Below, piece by piece: positions 35,385 through 44,452 of a DNA stretch of 59,510 nucleotides (positions within the stretch are counted from its first letter, which is position 1; each line of letters starts with the position of its first letter). This DNA comes from Desulfovibrio sp. (GTDB lineage Bacteria > Desulfobacterota > Desulfovibrionia > Desulfovibrionales > Desulfovibrionaceae). The translations under genes and the position numbers were made by a program. The notes below the pieces were generated by a model. The model was not told where the DNA came from. It made no database searches and saw only the letters and a program-made list of their open reading frames with translations. The stretch lies in assembly GCA_017454325.1 (NCBI GenBank), contig JAFTDG010000158.1, forward strand, positions 1 to 59,510, read 5' to 3'.

Positions 35385-36908
35385 TTAGCCCCTTGCCTTC
35401 TTTGACACCGGACCCCGCACAGGCAGGGTGAGAGTGAACACCGCACCTCCCGCCGGAGCATTATCCGCTCGCACGCTGCCACCATGTCCCTCAGCAATGC
35501 GGTGAACAATGGCCAGCCCCAAGCCCGTACCCGAAGGCTTGGTTGTGAAATAGGGCGTGAATATGGCGGCCCGCGCCTCCGGCGCAATGCCCGGCCCGTT
35601 GTCACTGACCTCTAGACTGAACATGTCCTCTGCAGTAAGACGCACTCGCACACGCAACGTTCCCCCCTGTTCCATGGCCTGTACGGCATTAAGCACAAGA
35701 TTGAGTAGCGCCTGCGTTAGACGTTCGCCATTGACGCACACCTGCGGAAAATTCTCAGGCACATCACATATCACTTTAATATTTTTGGCCTGCACATCTG
35801 CTTCAGCCAGGCGCAAGGCCGTGCCAATAAGTTCCCCCACACAGGCGGGGGCAGTTGTAAAATCGTCGGGTCTGGCAAAATCCAGCAGAGAGGAAACCAC
35901 GCGATCAAGCCTTTCCACTTCATCGATCATGCGCTTGGCTGCTGTCTCTTCGCGACCACCTGCGGGCACGCGCTGTGCAATATACAGAGCCACACCCTTG
36001 ATGGTACTCAGGGGGTTACGAATCTCGTGTGCCACACCCGCTGCCAGATGCCCCAGGGCGGCCAGTCGCTCATTGCGTGCCACTTCAGCCCTGAGACGCG
36101 TAACCTCCGTACGCAGCATACGCCGCCAGCGGCGGTAGTGCTGCACCCAGGAAAGAGAGACGACACCTGCCAAGGCCAGCACGGCAGCCAGTGCCGCCCA
36201 GAGCAGATTGTTGCGCACATCCCGCTTGAGAGCATCCTCATAAGGGCCAGCATCAAAGGCTACCAGAGCCACACCCACCACTGGTCGGGCAGCACCAGCC
36301 GGCACAACGCCACCGGCACTGCCAGGCATACACGACATTCCGGACTGCGACATTTCCATGCCATGCATGCCCATGCCGTGCCGGCCAGACATGCCGTGTT
36401 GTCCATAGGGACGCCTCAAAGGCGCAAAGGTTCGATACACTTCAAACACCGTACTGCCATCTGCATGCCTGTGCATGCGCCATGAAGGCTTATCCGTCAC
36501 CTGACTGAACAGGGGCAACTCAAGGGCCTCCCCTGCCACCTCCGGCAACATGACACCTTCTTGCCTGTCATCTCTGGCCGTACCGCTCAAAGCAAGAATG
36601 CGTCCCTCCGTATCGGCCACAGCCATATATACGATGCCTGGCTGGCGGGCAGTTTCTGTCAACAGGGGTACCAACCCCAATACAAGACCGGCATGACGCA
36701 TGCCCGTTCGGGTTCCGGCCTCCAGCGCCCATATGAGGGCCTCTGCCCTGTCAGTGAGGTTTCGCACCATGAAGGCCCGTTCCCGTTCGTTGCTACGCTC
36801 TGACAGGCCCATCATGGCCACCAGCAGAATACAAGCCACTCCCGCCAGCATCCAGGGCGAAAAACCCAACCGTGAGGAACGGAAGACAGAAAGGGGAGAG
36901 ATGTGCAT
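35385..36908 (-). CDS. Membrane sensor histidine kinase with a Met/His-rich periplasmic segment (ZraS-like)
   Basis: The 507-residue sensor has TM1 (about 17-35), a periplasmic sensor region (about 40-232), TM2 (about 235-255), a HisKA domain with His294 in AGVAHEIRNPL, and an HATPase domain (NLVLNAVQAM, DNGPGI, GTGLGLAIVHRI). Residues 168-194 of the sensor hold His171, Met173, His177, Met179, Met181, His182, Met184, Met186, Met191, Cys193 and Met194, a plausible soft-metal site. ATG 36908 follows AAGGAG. It is operonic with the sigma-54 response regulator. Confidence 0.93.
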   Translation of the reverse strand: MHISPLSVFRSSRLGFSPWMLAGVACILLVAMMGLSERSNERERAFMVRNLTDRAEALIWALEAGTRTGMRHAGLVLGLVPLLTETARQPGIVYMAVADTEGRILALSGTARDDRQEGVMLPEVAGEALELPLFSQVTDKPSWRMHRHADGSTVFEVYRTFAPLRRPYGQHGMSGRHGMGMHGMEMSQSGMSCMPGSAGGVVPAGAARPVVGVALVAFDAGPYEDALKRDVRNNLLWAALAAVLALAGVVSLSWVQHYRRWRRMLRTEVTRLRAEVARNERLAALGHLAAGVAHEIRNPLSTIKGVALYIAQRVPAGGREETAAKRMIDEVERLDRVVSSLLDFARPDDFTTAPACVGELIGTALRLAEADVQAKNIKVICDVPENFPQVCVNGERLTQALLNLVLNAVQAMEQGGTLRVRVRLTAEDMFSLEVSDNGPGIAPEARAAIFTPYFTTKPSGTGLGLAIVHRIAEGHGGSVRADNAPAGGAVFTLTLPVRGPVSKKARG

Positions 36909-36974
36909 AGCGGTTCTCCTTCCCATTCCTATGGAACTTTTTGAATCAAGGTGCAAGTTCTTTACGACAATCAA

Positions 36975-37017
36975 ATGCAAACCAGCCGCAGACCCTGTTC
37001 CCGCGGCTGGTTTGCAT
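36975..37017 (-). terminator. Strong 15-bp hairpin between two leftward genes
   Basis: Positions 36975-36989 (starting ATGCAAACC) and 37003-37017 are perfectly complementary over 15 bp, with a 13-nt loop. It lies 41 nt past the stop of the 173-residue unknown gene and 67 nt before the kinase start. The T-run after it is short, so it is a probable but imperfect terminator. Confidence 0.6.
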
Positions 37018-37057
37018 GCACATCAGCTCCCGCTATGAGAAGGAAAACTGCCTGCAA

Positions 37058-37579
37058 CTACACAGAGTTATAGTCCCCTCGATTGAACTTGAACTTCTCC
37101 GTAGTGGTCATTACGTCTAATTCGTTGATCAGGGCGTCAAGCCCGGCATTCTGACCACGGACGCCAGCCGCACCTGCCTTGAGCCCGGCCACCTGTCCGT
37201 CTATGCCCTGCAGCAAGGCATAGGCTTCACGCAATGAACCATCCTGGCCAGAGGCATTGAGCGCATGCACATACGAATCCCACATATCTAGCGTCCCAGA
37301 CGCCATGGAAAAAGCGTTCTGGATAACATCTTCAACGGGATTAACGCTCTCTGTCTGGGAGGCCAACAGCATCTGACTTATCATGGACGCCTGTGCCGCA
37401 GAACCAGTCTGCCCTGCAGCTGCCGCAGAAGAAGCCGCAGCCGGGCCGTCGGCAAAGCCCATCTGCATGCCCAACACGGCGTCAAAGGCGCCCTCTTGCC
37501 GGGTTTGCTGGCTCTTGATGCCCATGGCCTGATTTTGTTGCCGGTACAGAGCCTCTAGTTGCTCATTATTGATCTTCAT
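37058..37579 (-). CDS. Hypothetical protein (Ala/Gln-rich, cytoplasmic)
   Basis: The 173-residue protein has no signal peptide or membrane segment. The start, MKINNEQLEALYRQQNQAMG, is helical and charged; the middle (about 46-66) is Ala/Gly/Gln-rich and likely flexible. The second half is helical (VEDVIQNAFSMASGTLDMWDSYVHALNASG), and it ends TTTEKFKFNRGDYNSV. I do not recognise a family. The N-terminal pattern is loosely like small flagellar rod or export-associated proteins of these bacteria, but that is a guess. GGAGGCAAT before ATG 37579 supports it as a real gene. Confidence 0.65.
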   Translation of the reverse strand: MKINNEQLEALYRQQNQAMGIKSQQTRQEGAFDAVLGMQMGFADGPAAASSAAAAGQTGSAAQASMISQMLLASQTESVNPVEDVIQNAFSMASGTLDMWDSYVHALNASGQDGSLREAYALLQGIDGQVAGLKAGAAGVRGQNAGLDALINELDVMTTTEKFKFNRGDYNSV

Positions 37580-37861
37580 ATTGCCTCCAGGGTTATGCCT
37601 GCGCTACACCCTGCAAGAATGCTGCCAAAAGTCTAGATTTTACAATATGCTAATTTTATTTACTATTTTATCTGATACCACGGAAAAATTTTCCTCATCC
37701 CGTAGCCTACAAAGCATAAGAACGACAAAGGGACTTGTCTAACCGCTCAAAAATTTTTACCATTATTATGGAACAAAGGCAAAGGGGGGTGCCAGATCGT
37801 ATTCGCACCATATTTTCTCACCTTTCAACCATTCCGCGCGCGTGTGGAATAGGAGTCTGCA

Positions 37862-38320
37862 ATGAAATCCATCAAGAAGATTCTCTGCGCCGTAGACCTC
37901 TCCGATCACAGCAAGGAGGTCGCCGAATATGCAGTGCTGCTTGCCAAGAACCTTGGCGCGAGCGTGATCGTGGTCTACACTGCCCCCTCGCTCAGCCAGT
38001 ATGTTGGCTTCCATGTGCCGCCCAACACCATTGAAAACTTCGTGGGCGAAATCGTGACTGGTGCGGAAAAATCCATGGAATCCTTCGTGACGGAACATTT
38101 TTCCGGTGTGGAAGCCAAGGGACAGGTGCTCATTGGCTACGCTGCTGAAGAGATTCTCAACCGAGCCAATGAAGAAAAAGCCGATCTCATCGTCATGGGC
38201 ACACACGGACGCAAGGGGATTGACCGCATTCTCTTTGGATCTGTGGCAGAAAAGGTCGTCAAGAACGCCACCATGCCCGTGCTGACCATACGTCCCACCG
38301 AACCATTCAAGGAAGTTTAA
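37862..38320 (+). CDS. Universal stress protein (UspA family)
   Basis: The 152-residue cytoplasmic protein has the UspA fold: KKILCAVDLSDHSKEVAEYAVLLAK at the start, then LIVMGTHGRKGIDRILFGSVAEKVVKNATMPVLTIRP. The G-x2-G-x9-G-S ATP-binding pattern is complete, so it should bind ATP. AGGAG sits 6 nt before the ATG. The 282 nt upstream contains AT-rich DNA and a near-perfect 20-bp inverted repeat (37831-37850) touching the ribosome site. hisC follows after 77 nt. Confidence 0.92.
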   Translation: MKSIKKILCAVDLSDHSKEVAEYAVLLAKNLGASVIVVYTAPSLSQYVGFHVPPNTIENFVGEIVTGAEKSMESFVTEHFSGVEAKGQVLIGYAAEEILNRANEEKADLIVMGTHGRKGIDRILFGSVAEKVVKNATMPVLTIRPTEPFKEV

Positions 38321-38397
38321 TTCCCCGCATGACGTCATGCAACCCGTCCATCTGCGGGCTGCATGACGTATGTACCGGCTATTGCCGTGGAGAAGCC

Positions 38398-39540
38398 ATG
38401 CCCAAACTGTCCGTACGCCGGGAAATTCAAAATCTTGCAGCCTATGTTCCCGGCCTTTCCATTGCCGAGATACAGCAAAAATACCACCTGTCACAGGTCA
38501 TCAAGATGGCCAGCAATGAAAATCCTCTCGGCACGTCTCCCTTGGTTCAAGAAGCTATTGCACGACATGCAGCAGAGGCATTCCGCTACCCGCAGGGTGG
38601 CAATCCCCGCCTCACCAACGCCTTGGCTGTCCGGCATGGGATAGATGCACGCCGCGTAATTGTAGGCAACGGCTCGGACGAAATAATCGATCTGTGCATC
38701 CGTGTGCTGGCCGAACCGGGACAGCACAATATGGTCTGCTTTGAGCCCTGCTTCAGCATCTACCCCATACAGGCGCATATCTGCGGAGTAGAGATACGTC
38801 GTCAGCCTCTGCGAGAAGATTTTTCCTTCGACTTTGTACAGCTGCTCACCCAGGTGGATGATAATACCCGTCTTGTCTTTGTGACTATGCCTGACAATCC
38901 TTCAGGCTACTGCCCTTCTCTTGCGGAAATAGAAAGCCTAGCCCGTGCTCTGGCCATGCAATTCCCTCACTGTCTACTGGTAGTGGATGAGGCATACATG
39001 GACTTTTCCTCCAACGAGGCTGCCAGTTCTCTACTTGCCGCAGGTCGCATGCCAGATAATGTGGCCGTCACGCGCACCTTTTCCAAAAGCTTTGGTCTTG
39101 CTGGGCTGCGTCTAGGCTATGCCGTACTGCCTGGCGAACTGGCAGAATATCTTTGGCGGGCGCGTCTCCCCTTCTCTGTTAATATTTTAGCGGAAGAGGC
39201 GGCCCTTGCCGCCCTCAACGACACAGCCTTTTACGAAGCCACACTCTCCACTGTAGCTGTTGGCCGTAGAATGTTGCAGGATGGACTCATAGACCTGGGA
39301 TGTACGGTCTGGCCCAGTGCAGCGAATTTTCTCATGTTCCGCCTACCCGAAGGCGGCCCCGCGGCACATGTTTGCTTTGAGTATCTTCTCACGCACGGCA
39401 TTATCATCCGCCCTCTCAAGAGTTACGGCCTGCCACAGCATCTACGTGTAAGCGTAGGCACTATGCAGGAAAACCAGGCATTTCTTGATGCGCTGGCCCA
39501 ATGTCTGGCAGAACAAAACATCCATGGAGAGGACATATGA
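38398..39540 (+). CDS. hisC: Histidinol-phosphate aminotransferase
   Basis: HisC converts imidazole-acetol phosphate to histidinol phosphate. The 380-residue PLP enzyme shows KMASNENPLGTSP, the PQGGNPRLTNALA segment, VGNGSDEIIDLCIRVL, VDEAYMDFS, the PLP lysine in TRTFSKSFGLAGLRLGY, and the C-terminal RPLKSYGLPQHLRVSVG. ATG 38398 has GGAG just upstream. Its TGA overlaps the cmk start. No other his genes lie nearby. Related enzymes in some bacteria also act on aromatic amino acids, which cannot be excluded here. Confidence 0.93.
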   Translation: MPKLSVRREIQNLAAYVPGLSIAEIQQKYHLSQVIKMASNENPLGTSPLVQEAIARHAAEAFRYPQGGNPRLTNALAVRHGIDARRVIVGNGSDEIIDLCIRVLAEPGQHNMVCFEPCFSIYPIQAHICGVEIRRQPLREDFSFDFVQLLTQVDDNTRLVFVTMPDNPSGYCPSLAEIESLARALAMQFPHCLLVVDEAYMDFSSNEAASSLLAAGRMPDNVAVTRTFSKSFGLAGLRLGYAVLPGELAEYLWRARLPFSVNILAEEAALAALNDTAFYEATLSTVAVGRRMLQDGLIDLGCTVWPSAANFLMFRLPEGGPAAHVCFEYLLTHGIIIRPLKSYGLPQHLRVSVGTMQENQAFLDALAQCLAEQNIHGEDI

Positions 39541-40217
39541 GCTCATACCTGCCCATTGTGACCCTGGACGGACCTGCCGGCGTGGGCAAAACCACATTGG
39601 CCAGACGTGTGGCCCAAAGCCTGGGTATCTCCTATCTGGACACGGGAGCCATGTTCCGCTGTCTGGCTCTCAAGCTAGGACCAGGCGCAGAGCACCTGCC
39701 TGAGGCAGAGCTCAAGGAACGCTGCAGCCAATGGACTTTCAGCCTTGCCGGACAGGGGGCTCATACCGCACTGCTTTGTAACAACGTACCCGTACGCGGG
39801 GAAGTGCGTACTGAAGAAGTAGGCATGCTTGCCGCACGCATTGCCACTGTACCCGTTGTACGCGACATGCTCTGTGCCATACAACGTGACCTAGGAGTAC
39901 GTTCCCCTCTGGTTGCCGAAGGACGAGACATGGGCACAGTGGTCTTTCCCATGGCTCACTATAAATTTTTTCTAGATGCCGCACCTGAGGTGCGTGCCCT
40001 ACGCCGCCTTCATGATCTGGAAAATCAGGGGCAGAATGCAGACCTCACCACCCTGACCGAACAGATACGTAAACGCGACGCCCTAGACCGCAACCGTGCC
40101 ATTGCGCCTCTTCGCCCTGCCCCCGACGCTCTGGTGGTGGACACAGGGTCTCTTGATATTGAGGGTGTGCTGGGAGTGATACTGCACCACATTCAGGTGC
40201 ATGGTGGCATAGTATAA
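39537..40217 (+). CDS. cmk: Cytidylate kinase
   Basis: Cmk phosphorylates CMP and dCMP. The 226 residues show the P-loop TLDGPAGVGKTTLARRVAQ, YLDTGAMFRCLALKL, the LVAEGRDMGTVVFP segment, KFFLDAAPEVRALRRLHDL, and RKRDALDRNRAIAPLRPAPDALVVDT with its LID residues. ATG 39537 overlaps the hisC stop (ATGA) and has GGAGAGG upstream, so the two are coupled. It converges on tag after 26 nt. Confidence 0.95.
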   Translation: MSSYLPIVTLDGPAGVGKTTLARRVAQSLGISYLDTGAMFRCLALKLGPGAEHLPEAELKERCSQWTFSLAGQGAHTALLCNNVPVRGEVRTEEVGMLAARIATVPVVRDMLCAIQRDLGVRSPLVAEGRDMGTVVFPMAHYKFFLDAAPEVRALRRLHDLENQGQNADLTTLTEQIRKRDALDRNRAIAPLRPAPDALVVDTGSLDIEGVLGVILHHIQVHGGIV

Positions 40218-40243
40218 CAATTACCTTCTTCTAAGGTTATACG

Positions 40244-40885
40244 CTATAAGGAGTGCTGGAAATCATAGCGGGGCCAACTTCGCAGCGCTGCATGACGGAA
40301 GCAGCACGTGATATGGTCATTGACCATTCCCGTGGCCTGCATGTGTGCATACACCACGGTGCTTCCCATAAAGCGGAAACCAAGGCGTTTCATCTCCCTG
40401 GCAATGGTATCGGAAAGCTGACTGGTGGCGGGCACCTCATCCATGGTCCGCCAGGCATTTTGTATACTCCACCCGTCGGTGAAGGCCCAGAACCAGTTGC
40501 AAAAGCTGCCATATTTTGCCGAAATTTCCAAAAATACCCGGGCATTGTTGATGGCACTCACAATCTTTGCCCGGTTGCGTATAATGCCCGCATCCGTCAT
40601 AAGCCGTGCCACATCGGCCTCGGTGAAGGTAGCAACCCTATGCGGGTCAAAGTCGGCAAAGCAACGACGGTAGCCCTCCCGCCGATCCAATATGGTGCGC
40701 CAGGCAAGGCCCGCCTGAGCCGCTTCCAGCACAAGGAACTCAAACTGCCCCCTATCATCATGACAGGGCACCCCCCACTCTGTGTCGTGATAGCGCAGCA
40801 TATTTTCAGCGGAATGTTTGTACCAGAGGCAACGCTGCTGTTCCCTAACTATTTCAGAGGGCTGTACCGAGCTTTGCATTTCCAT
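40244..40885 (-). CDS. tag: DNA-3-methyladenine glycosylase I
   Basis: Tag removes 3-methyladenine from alkylated DNA. The 213 residues follow E. coli Tag: YHDTEWGVPCHDDRGQFEFLVLEAAQAGLAWRTIL with the base-pocket Glu, RRCFADFDPHRVA, TDAGIIRNRAKIVSAINNARVF and GSTVVYAHMQATGMVNDH. The Cys and His zinc ligands are in the expected places (RCLWY early, NDHITCCFRH late). GAGG precedes ATG 40885. It is divergent from ddh, with 124 nt between the two starts. Confidence 0.94.
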   Translation of the reverse strand: MEMQSSVQPSEIVREQQRCLWYKHSAENMLRYHDTEWGVPCHDDRGQFEFLVLEAAQAGLAWRTILDRREGYRRCFADFDPHRVATFTEADVARLMTDAGIIRNRAKIVSAINNARVFLEISAKYGSFCNWFWAFTDGWSIQNAWRTMDEVPATSQLSDTIAREMKRLGFRFMGSTVVYAHMQATGMVNDHITCCFRHAALRSWPRYDFQHSL

Positions 40886-41009
40886 CTTTTTTCCTCAGTA
40901 TATAATTGCCTGCCGCTCCATTGCCTGCTATTTTTATCGCCTATCATACACCAGCATAAAGGGGAACCCTGCTGCACGTAGGGACAACTCCAAGCACAAA
41001 GGAACAGAA

Positions 41010-41993
41010 ATGAAAAAACATATTGGCATTATTGGATACGGCAATCTTGGCCGCGGTGTAGCCCTGGCCCTCCAGAGTTCTCCCGACATGACTCTAGCCG
41101 CCGTATTCACTCGACGCGACCCTTCTTCCATTACAGTACCGGGCGATGCCATCACCTGCTCTCTGGACAACATCGCAAACTGGCAAGATAAAATCGACGT
41201 CATGATTCTCTGTGGCGGCAGTGCCACGGACCTGCCAACGCAAACCCCCGCCTACACTGCACAGTTTAACGTTGTAGACAGCTTTGATACCCATGCCAAC
41301 ATCCCTGCTCACTTTGCCAAGGTGGATGCGGCTGCAAAGGCAGGAGGCCATCTGGCCCTCATCTCTTGCGGATGGGATCCCGGCATGTTCTCCCTTAACC
41401 GTCTTTATGCCAATGCTATTCTTCCCCAAGGTTCGGACTACACCTTCTGGGGGCGAGGAGTAAGCCAGGGACATTCTGACGCTATCCGACGTATTCCAGG
41501 AGTACGCAACGCAAAACAGTACACTGTGCCAGTGGAAGAGGCTCTTGCAGCCGTACGTGCCGGCACGCACCCCACACTCACTACCCGTCAAAAACATACG
41601 AGGGAGTGCTTTGTTGTGCTGGAAGATGGGGCCAACGCACAAGCTGTGGCCCAAGCCATAAAAACCATGCCCAACTATTTCGCCGACTACGATACTACGG
41701 TACACTTTGTCAGTGAGGAGGAACTGCGCAAAAACCACAGCGGCATGGCCCACGGTGGCATGGTATTCCGCTCTGGCACAACCGGGCAGCAAGGGGAGCA
41801 TACCCACGTTATTGAATACCGTCTCACTCTGGATTCCAACCCGGAATTCACGGGGAGCGTGCTCACCGCCTGCGCACGTGCTGTCTATCGTCTGGCAGAA
41901 GAAGGCGCCATAGGCTGCCGCACCCTTTTTGACGTGCCTCCAGCCTATCTAAGCCATATGTCAGACGCAGAACTCCGACAGACATTTCTCTAG
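41010..41993 (+). CDS. ddh: meso-Diaminopimelate D-dehydrogenase
   Basis: This NADP-dependent enzyme makes meso-diaminopimelate directly from tetrahydrodipicolinate, a one-step route to lysine and peptidoglycan. The 327 residues have the Rossmann start IGIIGYGNLGRGVALAL and VVDSFDTHANIPAHF. They also have LISCGWDPGMFSLNRLYANAILP, TFWGRGVSQGHSDAIRRIPGV and GMAHGGMVFRSGTTG, all typical of Ddh. AAAGGA lies 7 nt before ATG 41010. No other lysine genes adjoin it. Confidence 0.94.
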   Translation: MKKHIGIIGYGNLGRGVALALQSSPDMTLAAVFTRRDPSSITVPGDAITCSLDNIANWQDKIDVMILCGGSATDLPTQTPAYTAQFNVVDSFDTHANIPAHFAKVDAAAKAGGHLALISCGWDPGMFSLNRLYANAILPQGSDYTFWGRGVSQGHSDAIRRIPGVRNAKQYTVPVEEALAAVRAGTHPTLTTRQKHTRECFVVLEDGANAQAVAQAIKTMPNYFADYDTTVHFVSEEELRKNHSGMAHGGMVFRSGTTGQQGEHTHVIEYRLTLDSNPEFTGSVLTACARAVYRLAEEGAIGCRTLFDVPPAYLSHMSDAELRQTFL

Positions 41994-42042
41994 GCTAGAG
42001 TATGCCATTGTGTAGCAAATTGTGCAAATATTATGGCGTGCA

Positions 42043-42082
42043 AGGAGCGCCCGCCTTGACATGGTCAAAAACGAGCGCTCCT
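42043..42082. terminator. Hairpin between convergent ddh and flavodoxin genes
   Basis: AGGAGCGC (42043-42050) pairs with GCGCTCCT (42075-42082) around a 24-nt loop. It lies between two convergent stops. T-runs are poor on both strands, so the terminator call is weak. Confidence 0.3.
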
Positions 42083-42111
42083 GCTGCTGGAGCATTCCTG
42101 TCCTAACATAC

Positions 42112-42591
<480 letters not shown>

Positions 42592-42984
42592 TCAATGGTG
42601 ATGCCCGCAGGTACAATGTGCGCAGTTCCCCTTGCAGACATGCTTTTTTTCGCGATGTTGTATTGCATCTCCGTTCTTGACTATGAGCACCTTATTGCCA
42701 TTAATGGCAAGATCGAAGCCAAGATTGCCTTTAAAATAAACTCGCTCAGGACCTACGCCCTGCGAACGCAATGAGGATTTGAAGGATGTAATCGCCGAAG
42801 GCTGCGAATGAGCTACCCTTCGCACATCTATAAATATGCGTTTACAATGCTCCTGATTACCCCGCAGCACTTCCATGAGTGTATCAGCCTGAATCTGTTC
42901 AAACTGACCATCAACGACAATATGCAAATTATCATGACTGAAATGATGTGTGAGCCCATATGCTCCATCTGTGCGCTGTTCCAT
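42592..42984 (-). CDS. STAS-like protein with a C-terminal Cys/His metal-binding tail
   Basis: The 130-residue soluble protein has a body (about 15-103) that looks like a small STAS-type alpha/beta fold: LHIVVDGQFEQIQADTLMEVL, then HCKRIFIDVRRVAHSQPSAITSFKSSL. The tail after KNGDAIQHREKK carries Cys117, Cys121, Cys124, Cys126 and His115, His123, His128-130, a dense soft-metal site. I do not recognise a named family. It sits between the DUF2325 gene and flavodoxin, 54 nt and 33 nt from them, behind the Fur-like box. A role in iron or other metal handling is inferred from that. Confidence 0.75.
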   Translation of the reverse strand: MEQRTDGAYGLTHHFSHDNLHIVVDGQFEQIQADTLMEVLRGNQEHCKRIFIDVRRVAHSQPSAITSFKSSLRSQGVGPERVYFKGNLGFDLAINGNKVLIVKNGDAIQHREKKHVCKGNCAHCTCGHHH

Positions 42985-43038
42985 AACATACCCCTAACGC
43001 TTCTTGACTGCAGGCCATTCGTAGGCCAGATCAGCAAA

Positions 43039-43323
43039 TTAGTGATTCTTTGCTTTGCAAAGGCATTCCCGTAAGGAAGACACACCACATGAATGTACAA
43101 GGTGCACTGGAATTTTTTTAGCCCGTGCAAGCTGAACGGCCTTTCTTTTAGCCTCATGGGAAACCTTATTGGTAAACACGATCAATGCATCAGGATTGCC
43201 AATTTTCTGTACAAAATTACGTTCATTTTTGGTGATACACCGTAATAGATGACCAGCATCAGCAGCAGCAGCTATATAGTCCTTTTCAAGCCTGTCCATT
43301 CCACCAATAAGTGTTACACACAT
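43039..43323 (-). CDS. DUF2325-family protein
   Basis: The 94-residue cytoplasmic protein shows the DUF2325 pattern: CVTLIGGMDRLEKDYIAAAADAG at the start, DALIVFTNKVSHEAKRKAV in the middle, and VHSCGVSSLRECLC at the end, with three conserved-looking Cys. The family is found in bacteria and often near iron or redox genes. The molecular function is unknown. GGAG 8 nt before ATG 43323 fixes the start. It is the first gene after the Fur-like promoter and heads an operon with the Cys/His-tailed protein and flavodoxin. Confidence 0.85.
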   Translation of the reverse strand: MCVTLIGGMDRLEKDYIAAAADAGHLLRCITKNERNFVQKIGNPDALIVFTNKVSHEAKRKAVQLARAKKIPVHLVHSCGVSSLRECLCKAKNH

Positions 43324-43358
43324 GGCATATCTCCAGTAAATTTTGTTAAGGTGATTTA

Positions 43359-43387
43359 TAGATATTGAAATTCATTTTCAATGTCAA
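43359..43387 (-). promoter_or_regulatory. Promoter with Fur-like box for the DUF2325-flavodoxin operon
   Basis: On the minus strand TTGACA (43382-43387) and TATCTA (43359-43364) are separated by exactly 17 nt. The spacer is almost filled by the inverted repeat at 43364-43382: ATTGAAA, 5 nt, TTTCAAT, which resembles a Fur site. Bound Fur would block polymerase and repress the operon in iron-replete cells. The downstream flavodoxin fits that regulation. Confidence 0.7.
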
Positions 43388-43425
43388 TACTTTTTTGTTT
43401 TTCTTCTTTATTCATAGTTCATAAT

Positions 43426-43462
43426 GCAAAAAACCGTCGGTATGTGATTACTACCGACGGTT
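43426..43462 (-). terminator. Rho-independent terminator after fcl
   Basis: AACCGTCGGTA (43432-43442) and TACCGACGGTT (43452-43462) form an 11-bp stem with a 9-nt loop, followed on the minus strand by TTTTTT. It lies 24 nt past the fcl stop codon. Confidence 0.85.
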
Positions 43463-43486
43463 CTGCAAGCCATGCTCGTAACACAG

Positions 43487-44452
43487 TTACTCGCGGATAT
43501 CCTTAGTTTCCAGATGGTGTACAAAATCGGCATAGACAGCCTGCAAGCCATCTTCTAGATCAATACGTGGATGCCACCCCAATGCAAACAACTTGCTCGA
43601 ATCCATAAGCTTGCGGGGAGTACCGTCTGGATACTGCGGATCTGTGCAAATTTCACCTGTAAAACCAACTATGCGTGCAATACGCTTGGCTACATCAAGG
43701 ATAGAACATTCCTTGCCACATCCCACATTGACATGTTCATAGGCTGAATAGGCTTCTAACAAAAAAACACAGGCTTCAGCCATATCATCCACATGCATAA
43801 ATTCACGCATTGCTGTCCCAGAGCCCCAAATTGTTACTCTCTTGGCATGCTGCATTTTTGCCTCATGGAATTTGCGCAGTAAAGCGGGAATAACATGACT
43901 GTTCGCCGGATGGTAGTTATCACCGGGGCCATAAAGATTCGTCGGCATCACACATATGGCATCAAAGCCATACTGTTTTCTGTATGCCTGGCACATCCGT
44001 ATGCCAGCGATCTTGGCAAGTGCGTAGGGTTCGTTTGTAGATTCCAGTGGCCCGGTAAGTAAATATTCCTCTTTGATTGGTTGCGGACAATGTTTTGGAT
44101 AAATACAGGAGGAACCTAAAAAAAGAAATTTTTTTACATGGCAACGGTACGCACAATCAATGACATTATTCTGGATTTGCAAATTTTCATAAATAAATTC
44201 TGCAGGATATGCCGCATTAGCGTGAATTCCTCCAACTTTGGCTGCAGCAAGAATAACCACATCCGGCTGCTGACGGTTGAAAAATTCACGAACTGCCCCT
44301 TGATCGCACAGATCAAGGGCTGCATGACTTCGAGTGAGCAGGTTACAATACCCTGCACGTCGTAAAGCACGACAAAGGGCACTGCCCACAAGGCCATTAT
44401 GGCCTGCAACATATATACGGTCGCCTTTGTGCAGCATCTTATTCGCCACCAT
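43487..44452 (-). CDS. fcl: GDP-L-fucose synthase
   Basis: Fcl reduces GDP-4-keto-6-deoxymannose to GDP-L-fucose after a 3,5-epimerisation. About 321 residues in the SDR fold: [62 protein letters not shown], and the catalytic Tyr/Lys in [19 protein letters not shown]. The C-terminal [21 protein letters not shown] is also typical. The start is ATG 44452, overlapping the gmd end by 14 nt; an ATG five codons later is nearly as good. With gmd it makes GDP-fucose for a surface glycan. Confidence 0.93.
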   Translation of the reverse strand: MVANKMLHKGDRIYVAGHNGLVGSALCRALRRAGYCNLLTRSHAALDLCDQGAVREFFNRQQPDVVILAAAKVGGIHANAAYPAEFIYENLQIQNNVIDCAYRCHVKKFLFLGSSCIYPKHCPQPIKEEYLLTGPLESTNEPYALAKIAGIRMCQAYRKQYGFDAICVMPTNLYGPGDNYHPANSHVIPALLRKFHEAKMQHAKRVTIWGSGTAMREFMHVDDMAEACVFLLEAYSAYEHVNVGCGKECSILDVAKRIARIVGFTGEICTDPQYPDGTPRKLMDSSKLFALGWHPRIDLEDGLQAVYADFVHHLETKDIRE

